Source: Idiomarina sp. PL1-037 (GTDB lineage: Bacteria; Pseudomonadota; Gammaproteobacteria; Enterobacterales; Alteromonadaceae). Taken from it: a DNA stretch of 64,000 nucleotides. The stretch spans positions 2,170,001 through 2,234,000 of the forward strand of contig NZ_CP139873.1 of assembly GCF_034422975.1 (NCBI RefSeq), in the 5' to 3' direction. The translations under genes and the position numbers were made by a program. A model generated the notes under the pieces. The model was given only the letters and a program-made list of their open reading frames with translations. It did no database searches and was not told where the DNA came from. Shown piece after piece: positions 1-9,016 of the stretch (the stretch's first letter is position 1; every line of letters begins with the position of its first letter).

Positions 1-66
1 TGATATTAGCAGCGGTATTTATTAATACGGTGCTGACTAAGTTCTTCGCTTATTCTATTTTCTAAA

Positions 67-1905
67 ATGTCAGAATGCGGCGGTTACCGGCAACTTCAAC
101 TGCTGCAAGGTGCGGGCCTATGGTATGAATGCTGCGAGGCTCGCTCTGACAGCTCCATCTACTTATCAAACCTGCAGACTCATGCCGATGCTGCACTCTC
201 CCGCTACCGGGACTATCTGGGACATGAGTTTGAACAGGTGTGGATAGACTGCAGTGACGGTTTACACGCTGACGCCATAGCAGCGCTTTGCGGCACCGTT
301 ACCGCCGGTGGTTTGTTGTCTATTTTACTTCCGGCTGAGAGCAACGCCATGAGTCACCGCATGGAACGTTTTGCCGCAAAGCGCTTTGCCGAGTCAGGCA
401 CCAAAACCCAGTTATTGGTCAGCAAGCCCGAAACACGCTCAGTAAATGAGGAATTCCGGCTAACCAATGAGCAGAGCTCTATTTTTAACGCTCTTACACA
501 AAGTACAGGAAAACCACACGGCACTCATATTATTACTGCAGAGCGCGGCCGCGGTAAAAGCACCTTATTGGGTCAGGCGCTCGCCTCGGTAGAAGATCAA
601 AGCTCAATTATTGTAACGGCACCACGAAAAGCCAATGCGAAAATTTTGCTACAGCAGGCGCCGGAAGCTCACTTCGTTGCCTGGGATAAGCTACTGGAAC
701 AACCCGGTAATTCCGAAGTAACATTAATTATTGATGAAGCTGCCGGTTTGCCATTGTGGGCAACAGAGCAGCTATGCCAAAAATTTACCCCCTGGCTGCT
801 TGCCACAACCGTTGCTGGTTACGAAGGTTGTGGCCGTGGCTTCGCAGTGCACTTTACAGACTGGGCTAAAAAAACCTTGCCGCAGGTATCTGTTCATCAG
901 TTAACGCAGCCATTACGCTGGCCCGCGAATGAGCCATTAGAGCAGTGGCTGACCGACACTTTTCTACTGAACGAGCAACCAGTAACACAATTCGGGAGCC
1001 GGGAGTCCGGCACTTTTATAAAGCACGCCTCGGAACTTGAAGAAGGTATGCTGCAACAATGTTTTCATCTTCTTCTCAACGCACATTACCAAAGTAGCCC
1101 GAATGACCTTAATCTGCTGCTGGCCGAAGCCGGACATAAGCTCGCTTACCAGTCCCTAAACGGAGAAGTTATTGCGGTTGCGTGGCTTATGAATGAGGGC
1201 CCCATTCAGTCACCTTTAAAAGAAGAAATCAGGCAAGGCCAAAGACGCCCCAAAGGAAATTTACTGCCTCAGGCCATAGGTTATTTTCTGCAACAAGACT
1301 GGGCTATGAGTATACGTTGGTTAAGGGTGGCACGTATTGCTGTACCAGCAGCGAAAAGACGACGTAAAGCCGCCTCCGAGTTACTAGCTGAGATTTACCG
1401 GTGGGCACTGGACAACAACTATCAAATGCTCGGAACCAGTTTTGCCTGGTCACCGGAACTGGATAATTTCTGGAGAAAAAATGGCTATTCTCTTTGGCGC
1501 CTTAGTAGCCGTATCGACAGCGTATCGGCGCGCCCAGCGGCTATTTATGCTCAACCGCTATCCAGTGAATCCACTGGTTTATACCAGGTATGCCAATTGC
1601 TTAACCAGTGGGGACATAACCAGCTACAATGGTTTTCAGGCGGCAAAGAGATGCTGCGACTGACAGGCGAACACAGTGAGGTAAGAGCAGGCCTTATTCA
1701 AGCTTATCGCGATAAGACTATCCCGTTTGACGCAGCACATTTCGCCTTAGCTCAGTGGTTTTACTGGCAACATAGCCATCATCCTCTAACCGAACTACTC
1801 TGTCATTCATCAACCACACTCAAACATCTGGGTGAATATTGGGGTGGAGTGTCGCAACGACAGGCTAATGAAAATCTCTGTAAAGAGGTGCGCTCACTGC
1901 ACTAA
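67..1905 (+). CDS. tmcA: tRNA(Met) cytidine acetyltransferase TmcA
   Basis: TmcA uses acetyl-CoA and ATP to make N4-acetylcytidine at the wobble base of elongator tRNA(Met). The 612-residue protein shows the family order: an N-terminal DUF1726-type region, an RNA-helicase-like ATPase with Walker A GRGKST near residues 161-166 and Walker B IIDEAA near 221-226, then a GNAT acetyltransferase core (RVARIAVPAAKRRRKAASEL, about 420-439). E. coli TmcA has about 671 residues, and the difference is spread over the N- and C-terminal parts. An in-frame stop at base 34 limits how far the start can move upstream. No strong ribosome binding site is visible before the ATG, so the exact start is less sure than the identity. 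Confidence 0.93.
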   Translation: MSECGGYRQLQLLQGAGLWYECCEARSDSSIYLSNLQTHADAALSRYRDYLGHEFEQVWIDCSDGLHADAIAALCGTVTAGGLLSILLPAESNAMSHRMERFAAKRFAESGTKTQLLVSKPETRSVNEEFRLTNEQSSIFNALTQSTGKPHGTHIITAERGRGKSTLLGQALASVEDQSSIIVTAPRKANAKILLQQAPEAHFVAWDKLLEQPGNSEVTLIIDEAAGLPLWATEQLCQKFTPWLLATTVAGYEGCGRGFAVHFTDWAKKTLPQVSVHQLTQPLRWPANEPLEQWLTDTFLLNEQPVTQFGSRESGTFIKHASELEEGMLQQCFHLLLNAHYQSSPNDLNLLLAEAGHKLAYQSLNGEVIAVAWLMNEGPIQSPLKEEIRQGQRRPKGNLLPQAIGYFLQQDWAMSIRWLRVARIAVPAAKRRRKAASELLAEIYRWALDNNYQMLGTSFAWSPELDNFWRKNGYSLWRLSSRIDSVSARPAAIYAQPLSSESTGLYQVCQLLNQWGHNQLQWFSGGKEMLRLTGEHSEVRAGLIQAYRDKTIPFDAAHFALAQWFYWQHSHHPLTELLCHSSTTLKHLGEYWGGVSQRQANENLCKEVRSLH

Positions 1906-1970
1906 TGTGACTTGTTGTTTTGACAGCAAATTCCTATGATCACCCCAGAATCTAAACAGGAAGCCCAACC

Positions 1971-4127
1971 ATGACCCGTTACTCAGCTTTTATTCTTTGT
2001 TCGACTGTGTTGATACTCAGTGCCTGTAGCTCTTTTGAAGAGAAAAAGGAACAACCTAAAGGCCCTTACCCAGAAACTAAAACCGTCGCCCAGCAAGATG
2101 ATTATCACGGTACACGGGTTGTCGATCCTTACCGCTGGCTAGAACAGGATAACCAGGAAGTCGCAAATTGGGTGGATGCGCAAAACCAGTTATCAACACC
2201 TTTATTACAAAAACTTCCCGCGTTCGCGGACATTAAAGACCGCATGACTGAACTGTGGAATTATGAAAAAGTCAGCACGCCTTTTCGCTACGCTGACCGG
2301 TACTTTTATTTCTCAAACGACGGTCTTCAGAATCAGTCTGTGCTTTACACCATGACCAATTTAAACAGTGCCCCGGATGTTTTGATCAACCCTAATAACT
2401 TCAGCGATGACGGAACCGTTTCGCTAGCGCGTATTAACGTTTCTCCCAACGCGACTTATATTGCTTATGCGACTTCTGACGGAGGCAGCGACTGGACAGA
2501 AATCAAAGTCCGTCATGTCGAGTCAGGAAAAGACACCAGTGACGTTATTGAAGGGGTAAAATTTACCGAAGTCGCCTGGCTGCCAAACGAACGCGGTTTT
2601 TATTACAGCCGCTACCCTGAAAATAAAGACGGCACCTTTGACGATACAAAACCTGTCAGTGTCTATTTTCATAAACTGGGAACCAGACAAAGCGACGACG
2701 AGCTGATTTTTGCTTTTGATAACCAGCCCGCTCTAAACCCTTACGCAAAAGTATCGGACGATGGCAAATACTTACTTATCGATGTTTTTAAAGGCTACGA
2801 TGCTAATGCAGTATACCTGCGTCCGCTAGCTCAGGAAGACGCTCCTTTTGAAGGAATTTTCACCAAGTGGGACGGCCAATATCAGTACGTTACCAGCCAA
2901 AACGACCAGCTGTATTTTAAAACCACGAATGAAGCCTCAACAGGTCGGGTCGTTGCCGTTGACCCCAAACAGCCTGAACCTGAAAACTGGAAAGAAATTA
3001 TTGCCGCTAAAACTCATACACTGAAAGATGTACATGCGGTAGATGGTCAACTGTTTGCGCATTATTTGCAGTCAGCGCGCTCACGAATAGCTATCTTTAA
3101 TATAAAAGGAACCATGCTGCAGGAACTGGCATTACCCGGTATTGGCTCAATTGGTGGTTTTGAAGGCAGCCATAAAGCACCCGATGTGTTCTTTTCCTTC
3201 AAAGGTTTTACTGAGCCTGGAAAAATTTATCGTTACCAGCCTGACCAACAACGCACCACCTTGTGGTATGAAACCGAAGTTCCGGCCGAGTTAGACCAAT
3301 ATACAACCGAGCAAGTGGTTTACCACAGCGCCGATGGCACCGAGGTTCCGATGTTCTTGGTACACCGCAATGACATTGAACTTAACGGCAAAAACCCAAC
3401 GCTGTTATATGGCTATGGCGGCTTCAACATTTCTATTACTCCAGATTACGACACAACCCGTCTTGTCTGGTTAGAAATGGGCGGTGTACTGGCCATTCCT
3501 AACCTTCGCGGCGGCGGTGAATTTGGTGAAATGTGGCATCAACAAGGCACGAAAGAAAACAAGCAAAACGTCTTTGACGATTTTATTGCCGCGGCTGAAT
3601 GGTTAATAAACAGCAATTATACCAACAAAAATAAGCTAGCTATTCAGGGGCGCAGTAACGGCGGTTTATTGGTCGGCGCTACTATGATTCAGCGTCCTGA
3701 ACTGTTTGCCGCGGCTCTTCCTGCCGTTGGTGTTATGGATATGCTGAGATACCAACTGCCCAGCGCCAATGCGCGAGGCTGGGGTAGTGAATTTGGTTTA
3801 AGCGAAAATAAAGAGGAATTCCAAACTCTTTATGCTTATTCGCCGGTGCACAATACCGAGAGCGGCACCTGTTATCCGGCAACACTCATTACCACTGGTG
3901 ACCACGATAATCGAGTGGTTCCATGGCACAGCTACAAGTTTGCAGCGGCATTACAACGTGACCAAAGTTGCGACCAGCCCATACTGTTAAACGTAGAGAC
4001 TCGCGCTGGTCACGGTGCCGGCACGCCAACCTGGATGCGCATTGAAGAACACGCGGAAAACTGGGCCTTTTTATATAAGCATTTAGGTATGAATTCAGAG
4101 GCCGCACAAAGCAACGCTTCTGAATGA
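1971..4127 (+). CDS. Prolyl oligopeptidase family serine peptidase (S9A), lipoprotein
   Basis: A 718-residue S9A peptidase, expected to cut short peptides after proline. A lipoprotein signal peptide ends in lipobox LSAC with Cys19, so the mature enzyme is probably anchored to a membrane facing the periplasm. The N-terminal half is the seven-bladed propeller that filters substrates. The C-terminal alpha/beta hydrolase carries the triad: nucleophile Ser562 in GRSNGG, Asp in GDHDNRVVP near residues 644-648, and His681 in RAGHGAG. An AGGAAG ribosome binding site precedes the ATG by about 7 bases. It follows tmcA by 65 bases with no clear terminator between. Secreted peptidases suit a protein-degrading marine lifestyle, which is inference. 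Confidence 0.93.
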   Translation: MTRYSAFILCSTVLILSACSSFEEKKEQPKGPYPETKTVAQQDDYHGTRVVDPYRWLEQDNQEVANWVDAQNQLSTPLLQKLPAFADIKDRMTELWNYEKVSTPFRYADRYFYFSNDGLQNQSVLYTMTNLNSAPDVLINPNNFSDDGTVSLARINVSPNATYIAYATSDGGSDWTEIKVRHVESGKDTSDVIEGVKFTEVAWLPNERGFYYSRYPENKDGTFDDTKPVSVYFHKLGTRQSDDELIFAFDNQPALNPYAKVSDDGKYLLIDVFKGYDANAVYLRPLAQEDAPFEGIFTKWDGQYQYVTSQNDQLYFKTTNEASTGRVVAVDPKQPEPENWKEIIAAKTHTLKDVHAVDGQLFAHYLQSARSRIAIFNIKGTMLQELALPGIGSIGGFEGSHKAPDVFFSFKGFTEPGKIYRYQPDQQRTTLWYETEVPAELDQYTTEQVVYHSADGTEVPMFLVHRNDIELNGKNPTLLYGYGGFNISITPDYDTTRLVWLEMGGVLAIPNLRGGGEFGEMWHQQGTKENKQNVFDDFIAAAEWLINSNYTNKNKLAIQGRSNGGLLVGATMIQRPELFAAALPAVGVMDMLRYQLPSANARGWGSEFGLSENKEEFQTLYAYSPVHNTESGTCYPATLITTGDHDNRVVPWHSYKFAAALQRDQSCDQPILLNVETRAGHGAGTPTWMRIEEHAENWAFLYKHLGMNSEAAQSNASE

Positions 4128-4199
4128 TGATTTCATAAAAATATGCTATCTTTCGCAGCAACTTTATTAGTTAAAAGATTTCTGTGAAGGATAGCATTC

Positions 4200-5399
4200 A
4201 TGTCTAAAGTTCTAATTATTGGTGCTGGCGGTGTTGCTGGCGTAGTCGTACAAAAATGTGCTGGCTTACCCGAAGTATTCTCTGAGATTCACCTGGCCAG
4301 CCGCACCCTGTCAAAATGTCAGGCGCTGCAGGAAAAAGCGGGGAAAGACCGCGTTGTTGGCGTTTATCAGGTCGATGCTGATGATTCAGCAGAAGTGGCT
4401 GAACTTATCCGCGGTATTAACCCATCATTGGTTATTAACGTCGCACTTCCGTATCAGGACCTGCCTATCATGGACGCATGTCTGGAAACCGGTGTGCACT
4501 ACCTTGATACTGCTAACTACGAACCAAAAGACGAAGCCAAATTTGAGTATTCCTGGCAGTGGGCTTATCAGGAGCGCTTTAAAGAAAAAGGCTTAATGGC
4601 ATTGTTAGGAGCCGGTTTCGATCCGGGTGTGACCAACGTCTTTACCGCCTATGCCGCTAAGCATTACTTTGATGAAGTCCATTACCTGGACATTGTTGAC
4701 TGTAACGGCGGTGACCACGGTCAGGCGTTTGCGACTAACTTTAATCCGGAAATTAATATTCGTGAAATTACCCAAAAAGGCAAGTACTGGGAAAACGGCG
4801 AGTGGCACGAAACGGATCCTATCAGTGTGCGTAAAGATCTGGACTACCCCAATGTTGGCGTACGCCCTTCTTACCTTCTGTTTCACGAAGAGCTGGAGTC
4901 GCTGGTTAAGCACTTCCCGACCATTAAACGTGCGCGTTTCTGGATGACTTTCGGTGAACAATACCTGACTCACCTACGTGTACTTGAAAACGTCGGCATG
5001 ACCTCTATCCAGCCGGTAGAGTTTGAAGGCAAAAAAATTGTACCGCTCGAGTTTCTGAAAGCCGTATTACCTAACCCGGGTTCTCTGGCAGAAGGCTACA
5101 CCGGCAAAACCTGTATTGGTACCTATGTTACCGGAATGAAGGACGGTCAGGAAAAGACCATTTTCATTTACAATAATACGGACCACGCCGAAACCAATAC
5201 AGAAGTGGGCGCTCAGGCGGTGTCTTACACGACGGGTGTCCCAGCAATGATTGGCGCATCTTTAATGTTACAAGGTAAATGGATGGAACCCGGTGTCTGG
5301 AATATGGAACAGTTTGATCCGGATGAGTTTATGGAGCGCCTGAACAAATATGGCCTTCCATGGCAAGTTCAGGAATGCGATAAGCCATTTGAGAAGTAA
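4200..5399 (+). CDS. Carboxynorspermidine/carboxyspermidine synthase (saccharopine dehydrogenase family)
   Basis: The enzyme reductively condenses aspartate semialdehyde with a diamine (putrescine or diaminopropane), giving carboxyspermidine or carboxynorspermidine. The 399-residue protein starts with a Rossmann NADP-binding motif, IGAGGVAGVV at residues 6-15, and resembles the saccharopine dehydrogenase family throughout. Assignment to the polyamine enzyme, not to a lysine enzyme, rests on the next gene, nspC, which starts 15 bases downstream and decarboxylates this product; the same pair occurs in Vibrio. The ribosome binding site is GAAGGA. The two genes give an S-adenosylmethionine-independent route to spermidine-type polyamines. 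The preferred diamine cannot be read from sequence. Confidence 0.9.
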   Translation: MSKVLIIGAGGVAGVVVQKCAGLPEVFSEIHLASRTLSKCQALQEKAGKDRVVGVYQVDADDSAEVAELIRGINPSLVINVALPYQDLPIMDACLETGVHYLDTANYEPKDEAKFEYSWQWAYQERFKEKGLMALLGAGFDPGVTNVFTAYAAKHYFDEVHYLDIVDCNGGDHGQAFATNFNPEINIREITQKGKYWENGEWHETDPISVRKDLDYPNVGVRPSYLLFHEELESLVKHFPTIKRARFWMTFGEQYLTHLRVLENVGMTSIQPVEFEGKKIVPLEFLKAVLPNPGSLAEGYTGKTCIGTYVTGMKDGQEKTIFIYNNTDHAETNTEVGAQAVSYTTGVPAMIGASLMLQGKWMEPGVWNMEQFDPDEFMERLNKYGLPWQVQECDKPFEK

Positions 5400-5414
5400 C
5401 AGAGAAGATAACGC

Positions 5415-6548
5415 ATGAGCCAATATACATCGCCGGAAATTCCGTCTCCCTGCTATGTGCTGGATGAAAAGCTGCTACGCAAAAACCTCGAGCTGATGCA
5501 AAAGGTACAAGAGCAAAGTGGTGCCGACATTATCCTGGCACTGAAAGGCTATGCCATGTGGTCTGCCTTTCCACTTATTCGTCAGTATCTTAAAGGCTGT
5601 ACGGCCAGCTCTGTCTGGGAGGCAAAACTGGCCGCAAAGGAGTTTTCGCGCGAGGTTCATGCTTATGCGCCGGCTTATAAACAGGAAGATATTGATGAAT
5701 TGCTGCCGCTGGTGAATCACTTGTCATTCAACAGTGTTTCTCAGTGGCATAAATACCGTGAACAGACAGCAGCTGCTGGTGTTTCTATTGGTCTGCGTAT
5801 TAACCCGGAGCATCAGGAAGCCGAAACCGAGCTTTATGATCCCAGCGCGCCCGGTTCACGCCTGGGTATTCGCGCCAGCGAGCTTAAGCAGCAGGACTTA
5901 ACTGGCGTTGAAGGTTTGCACGTACATAACCTGTGCGAGTGCGACTCGTTTGCTCTGGAACGCACGCTGGAAGCCGTGGAAAACCGTTTTGGCGAGCAGC
6001 TAAAACAAATGAAATGGCTAAATCTGGGGGGCGGTCACCTCATGACCCGTCAGGGCTACGATGTTGATCACCTGATAAAACAGTTGAAGCGTTTGCGTGA
6101 AACCTACGACCTGCAAGTGATACTTGAGCCCGGCTCGGCTGTTGCCTGGCAAACGGGCCCGCTGATTTGCGAAGTGGTCGATATTGTTGAGAACCAGGGG
6201 CAAATTGCTTTACTGGACATTTCAGCTACCGCGCATATGCCGGACGTGCTGGAAATGCCTTATCGCCCGGTTATTACCGGAGCAGGTTTACCGGCAGAAA
6301 AAGCCTTCAGCTATCGCTTAGGTGGCAACAGTTGTTTAGCAGGCGACGTAATTGGTGAATACAGTTTTGATCAGCCGCTGGCTGTCGGTGACCGCTTAGT
6401 GTTTGAGGACATGATGCATTACACCATGGTGAAAACGTCATTCTTTAACGGCGTTCAGCATCCGGCTATTGGTATTTTGCGGGAAAGTGGTCAGTTTGAC
6501 TGTGTACGGCAATTCAGTTATGAAGACTTCCGCAACCGCTTGTCTTAA
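5415..6548 (+). CDS. nspC: Carboxynorspermidine decarboxylase
   Basis: A PLP-dependent fold-III decarboxylase that removes the carboxylate from carboxy(nor)spermidine in the cytoplasm. The 377-residue length is typical. The Schiff-base lysine is expected to be Lys44 in ILALKGYAMW. Other family stretches are visible, including HVHNLCE near residues 174-180 and the glycine-rich LNLGGGH phosphate-binding region. It directly follows the synthase gene, and an AGAAG ribosome binding site lies in the 15-base gap. A strong hairpin terminator lies just downstream, so the two genes probably form one transcription unit. In Vibrio cholerae this pathway affects biofilm formation through norspermidine; whether it does so here is unknown. 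Confidence 0.93.
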   Translation: MSQYTSPEIPSPCYVLDEKLLRKNLELMQKVQEQSGADIILALKGYAMWSAFPLIRQYLKGCTASSVWEAKLAAKEFSREVHAYAPAYKQEDIDELLPLVNHLSFNSVSQWHKYREQTAAAGVSIGLRINPEHQEAETELYDPSAPGSRLGIRASELKQQDLTGVEGLHVHNLCECDSFALERTLEAVENRFGEQLKQMKWLNLGGGHLMTRQGYDVDHLIKQLKRLRETYDLQVILEPGSAVAWQTGPLICEVVDIVENQGQIALLDISATAHMPDVLEMPYRPVITGAGLPAEKAFSYRLGGNSCLAGDVIGEYSFDQPLAVGDRLVFEDMMHYTMVKTSFFNGVQHPAIGILRESGQFDCVRQFSYEDFRNRLS

Positions 6549-6571
6549 ACACGGATAAGCTAAATCTAGAG

Positions 6572-6600
6572 AAAAAGGCCACTAATCCAGTGGCCTTTTT
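6572..6600. terminator. Bidirectional hairpin terminator between nspC and motX
   Basis: A perfect 12-base stem, AAAAAGGCCACT / AGTGGCCTTTTT, encloses the loop AATCC. The A and T tracts make it a rho-independent terminator on both strands. It serves the converging nspC (+) and motX (-). The motX stop codon lies inside the stem, so the hairpin overlaps its last codon. Nearly the same stem recurs after metY at 26233-26265. Confidence 0.9.
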
Positions 6601-7208
6601 GCTTTCTCAACCACCGAAGGAGGCATCCGTTCAGCCAGCTTCGCAAGTTTTTGTTCAATATCCGCATAAGTCCGCTTATCAGCGGTAACTGAGTTATGCA
6701 GCCAACGATACGCTTTTTCGTAATCGTAAGGGCTGCCCTGACCAGACAACAATATACCGGCAAAGCGTCGCTGCGCAGGCAAATTCCCTAACGATGCGGC
6801 TTCACGAAGGTACAAAATCGCGCGCTCGATGTCTTTCTGCACCAAAACTCCTTCGTGGTAATAGCGCCCTAACTGCTCCAGAGCTTCCAGTAAGCCATGC
6901 TGAGCTGCTTTCTCCATATACAGCAGGCCAAGTTCAGGGTCGCGGTCATAACACACGCCCCAGGCCATCATGTCGCCATAAAGAAACTGATAAGTTGGCC
7001 GACGCTCAAGCTCAGCCTGTGCTTCAATATCCTGCGCCAGCTGGCAACGATCGGTATCCCGTACACGTTTCAGATGCGCATTCGTTGCAAACATCTCAAC
7101 CAGTTCCGCGTCTGAATATAGCTGTACCGCTTCAACGTCCTGCGCATGAGCTTTGTGTATAGCGGTCAATCCGGCTACAGCAATCAGCATTGGAATGACT
7201 ATTTTCAT
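6582..7208 (-). CDS. motX: MotX-like sodium-driven flagellar stator protein (Sel1 repeats)
   Basis: A 208-residue exported protein with a signal peptide ending near AHAQ at residues 20-23. It closely resembles Vibrio MotX in length and whole-protein pattern: a CQLAQDIEA stretch, YQFLYGDMMAWGVC, then about three Sel1-type repeats (LGLLYMEKAAQHG, AILYLREAASLGN, KAYRWLHNS) and an AKRP tail. MotX forms the periplasmic T-ring with MotY and holds the PomAB sodium stator at polar flagella. No other flagellar gene is nearby, which is common for motX. The identification is from memory of the Vibrio protein; a generic Sel1 protein is the alternative. The stop codon lies inside the terminator hairpin shared with nspC. 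Confidence 0.82.
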   Translation of the reverse strand: MKIVIPMLIAVAGLTAIHKAHAQDVEAVQLYSDAELVEMFATNAHLKRVRDTDRCQLAQDIEAQAELERRPTYQFLYGDMMAWGVCYDRDPELGLLYMEKAAQHGLLEALEQLGRYYHEGVLVQKDIERAILYLREAASLGNLPAQRRFAGILLSGQGSPYDYEKAYRWLHNSVTADKRTYADIEQKLAKLAERMPPSVVEKAKRPLD

Positions 7209-7245
7209 AAAGTTGCCTGTGGTCTCTCTGAATATGCCTAAAAGC

Positions 7246-8034
7246 TTAACTGTTTAGGTTATCGGCACAGAGCCGCAAACCCTTAAACAACAAATCGTCA
7301 TAACGACAAAATTCAACCGACAACGTTCGCATCAAATGTTCGCCATCACCACCGGTAACCACCACATCAAAAGGCTGGTCGGAAAAATAGCGGCCGGACA
7401 ACTGAATCGCTTGTGCAATAGCACCGGTTAAAGCAGCTTCAGCTCCTTGAGTAATACCGTCAAAAGTATCCAGCCCGGCAGCTAAACCATCACGCTCAAT
7501 ATCATTTACCGTAATGCCTTTTAAATTAGCCGTACCCTGACCCAGGGCATTTAGCATTAACTGTCGTCCGGGAACAATCCAGCCGCCAAGATGACGGCCA
7601 CCAGCCATCAGCCAGTCAATGGTTAGTGCAGTACCCGCATCCACAATCAATGCGTTCTGTTTCACTTGTTCATGACAGCCAAGCAAGGCCATCCAGCGGT
7701 CCGAGCCGAGGCGCTCGGGTTCTTTCGTGTAACCATTAATGACGCTGGCTTGCTGTGCTCTGGTTTTTTGCCAGAAAACTTTTATCCCCAGTTCCGCCAG
7801 CGAGCTATTTAACGTATCCATCACCTGAACAGCGGCCACACTGCAACCAATGGCCTGCTGTTCACGTTCTAGCTGACGACCGCTGACAACCTCAAGAAGC
7901 AAATCTTTTAGCGGCTGGCTTAAATCGTTTAGCCAGCTTTGATGAGGAATAGCCCCCAGAATTTCTATCGTGTCGGTGTCAGTATCCCACCAAGCAAACT
8001 TGCTGCGGGTATTGCCCGCATCAATTAGTAGCAT
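7246..8034 (-). CDS. coaX: Type III pantothenate kinase
   Basis: CoaX phosphorylates pantothenate, the first committed step of coenzyme A synthesis. The 262-residue protein has the ASKHA-fold motifs of type III enzymes: the N-terminal phosphate loop DAGNTRSKFAW at residues 5-15, the pantothenate region GYTKEPERLGSDRW around 101-114, and the second motif DAGTALTIDW at 132-141. It is the last gene of the minus-strand run murB-birA-coaX and overlaps birA by 14 bases, which suggests translational coupling. birA next to coaX is a common bacterial arrangement. Confidence 0.95.
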   Translation of the reverse strand: MLLIDAGNTRSKFAWWDTDTDTIEILGAIPHQSWLNDLSQPLKDLLLEVVSGRQLEREQQAIGCSVAAVQVMDTLNSSLAELGIKVFWQKTRAQQASVINGYTKEPERLGSDRWMALLGCHEQVKQNALIVDAGTALTIDWLMAGGRHLGGWIVPGRQLMLNALGQGTANLKGITVNDIERDGLAAGLDTFDGITQGAEAALTGAIAQAIQLSGRYFSDQPFDVVVTGGDGEHLMRTLSVEFCRYDDLLFKGLRLCADNLNS

Positions 8035-9016
8035 CTTGCGCCCTCAATGAAACTTCACCACCAAAATAACGACGTACGCCCTGCTCATCTTCTACCAGTA
8101 ACGCACCATTTTCGTCGATTCCACGACAGGTCCCTAAACAAACTCTCTGTCCCATAATGAGCTTCACCGGTTTATCGAAAAAACAATCGTATCGGCGCCA
8201 GCTTTGCTGAAAAGCAGCCAGCCCCTGTTCTTCGTATAGCTGTAAAGCCGACAGTACAGAGGCACGTACCTGCGCCGCAATATGATTACGCGACATTGGC
8301 TGCGGCAGTTCGGTGTTCAGATCCGTCCAGGCTTGATCAATGCTCGCACCAACATGCTCTGGCATGGTTAAATTAATGCCAATACCAATAATGCTGTGCG
8401 CAGCGCCTTCAGGCGAGGTTTCAAGATCGACCAGTATTCCGGTCACTTTCTTCCCGCGAATATAAACGTCGTTAGGCCACTTTACGCTAACGCCTTCAAT
8501 CCCCAAGCCGGCAAAACATTCCGCTAAGGCTACCCCGGCTGCAAGGCTTAACCCCATAGCGCCATGAATGCCGTTATCTAAAGGCCAGTACACACTAAAG
8601 TAAAGGTTATTGCCAAAGGGGGAAATCCATTTTTTTCCACGACGTCCGCGCCCAGCTGTCTGAGCTTCGGCGAAAATAGAAAAACCCGCTTCTAAAGGCC
8701 CTTCTTTGGCCAACGCTTTAACCCGGTCGTTACTGGAATCAACCACCGACTTCACTTCAAACCCCGGCGACTGCCGCCACTCTTCCGGGCTTTCCTCGTC
8801 AATAAGCCCGGCCTGCAAAAGCTCTATCGGGCGGGCAAGCTTATAGCCACGACCCGTTACCGAAAACAGCTCCAGCCCCAGCTCTTCAAGTTTATGAATG
8901 TGTTGGTTAACCGCAGCCCGGGATATAGTCAGAGACTCACCAATAGCCTGCCCGGAATGAAACTCACCATTAGCCAGTAAGGTAATTAACTGATCAAGAC
9001 GTTCAGCCTGCTTCAT
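8021..9016 (-). CDS. birA: Biotin-protein ligase and biotin operon repressor BirA
   Basis: A bifunctional protein that activates biotin to biotinyl-AMP, transfers it to the acetyl-CoA carboxylase carrier protein, and represses biotin synthesis genes. The 331 residues comprise an N-terminal winged helix (helix-turn-helix about 22-45), a catalytic domain with the adenylate-binding loop GRGRRGKKW at 122-130, KWPNDV at 179-184 and the catalytic lysine region GKKVTGIL near 188-195, and a C-terminal SH3-like domain. The DNA-binding domain implies a regulator. No biotin synthesis genes lie in the window, so its operator must be elsewhere. It overlaps murB by 4 bases. Confidence 0.95.
   Translation of the reverse strand: MKQAERLDQLITLLANGEFHSGQAIGESLTISRAAVNQHIHKLEELGLELFSVTGRGYKLARPIELLQAGLIDEESPEEWRQSPGFEVKSVVDSSNDRVKALAKEGPLEAGFSIFAEAQTAGRGRRGKKWISPFGNNLYFSVYWPLDNGIHGAMGLSLAAGVALAECFAGLGIEGVSVKWPNDVYIRGKKVTGILVDLETSPEGAAHSIIGIGINLTMPEHVGASIDQAWTDLNTELPQPMSRNHIAAQVRASVLSALQLYEEQGLAAFQQSWRRYDCFFDKPVKLIMGQRVCLGTCRGIDENGALLVEDEQGVRRYFGGEVSLRAQDATN

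Noticed and set aside
4605..4973. Long antisense open frames inside the polyamine synthase and other core genes
   Set aside because: They lie wholly inside strongly conserved genes and show no family features or start signals.
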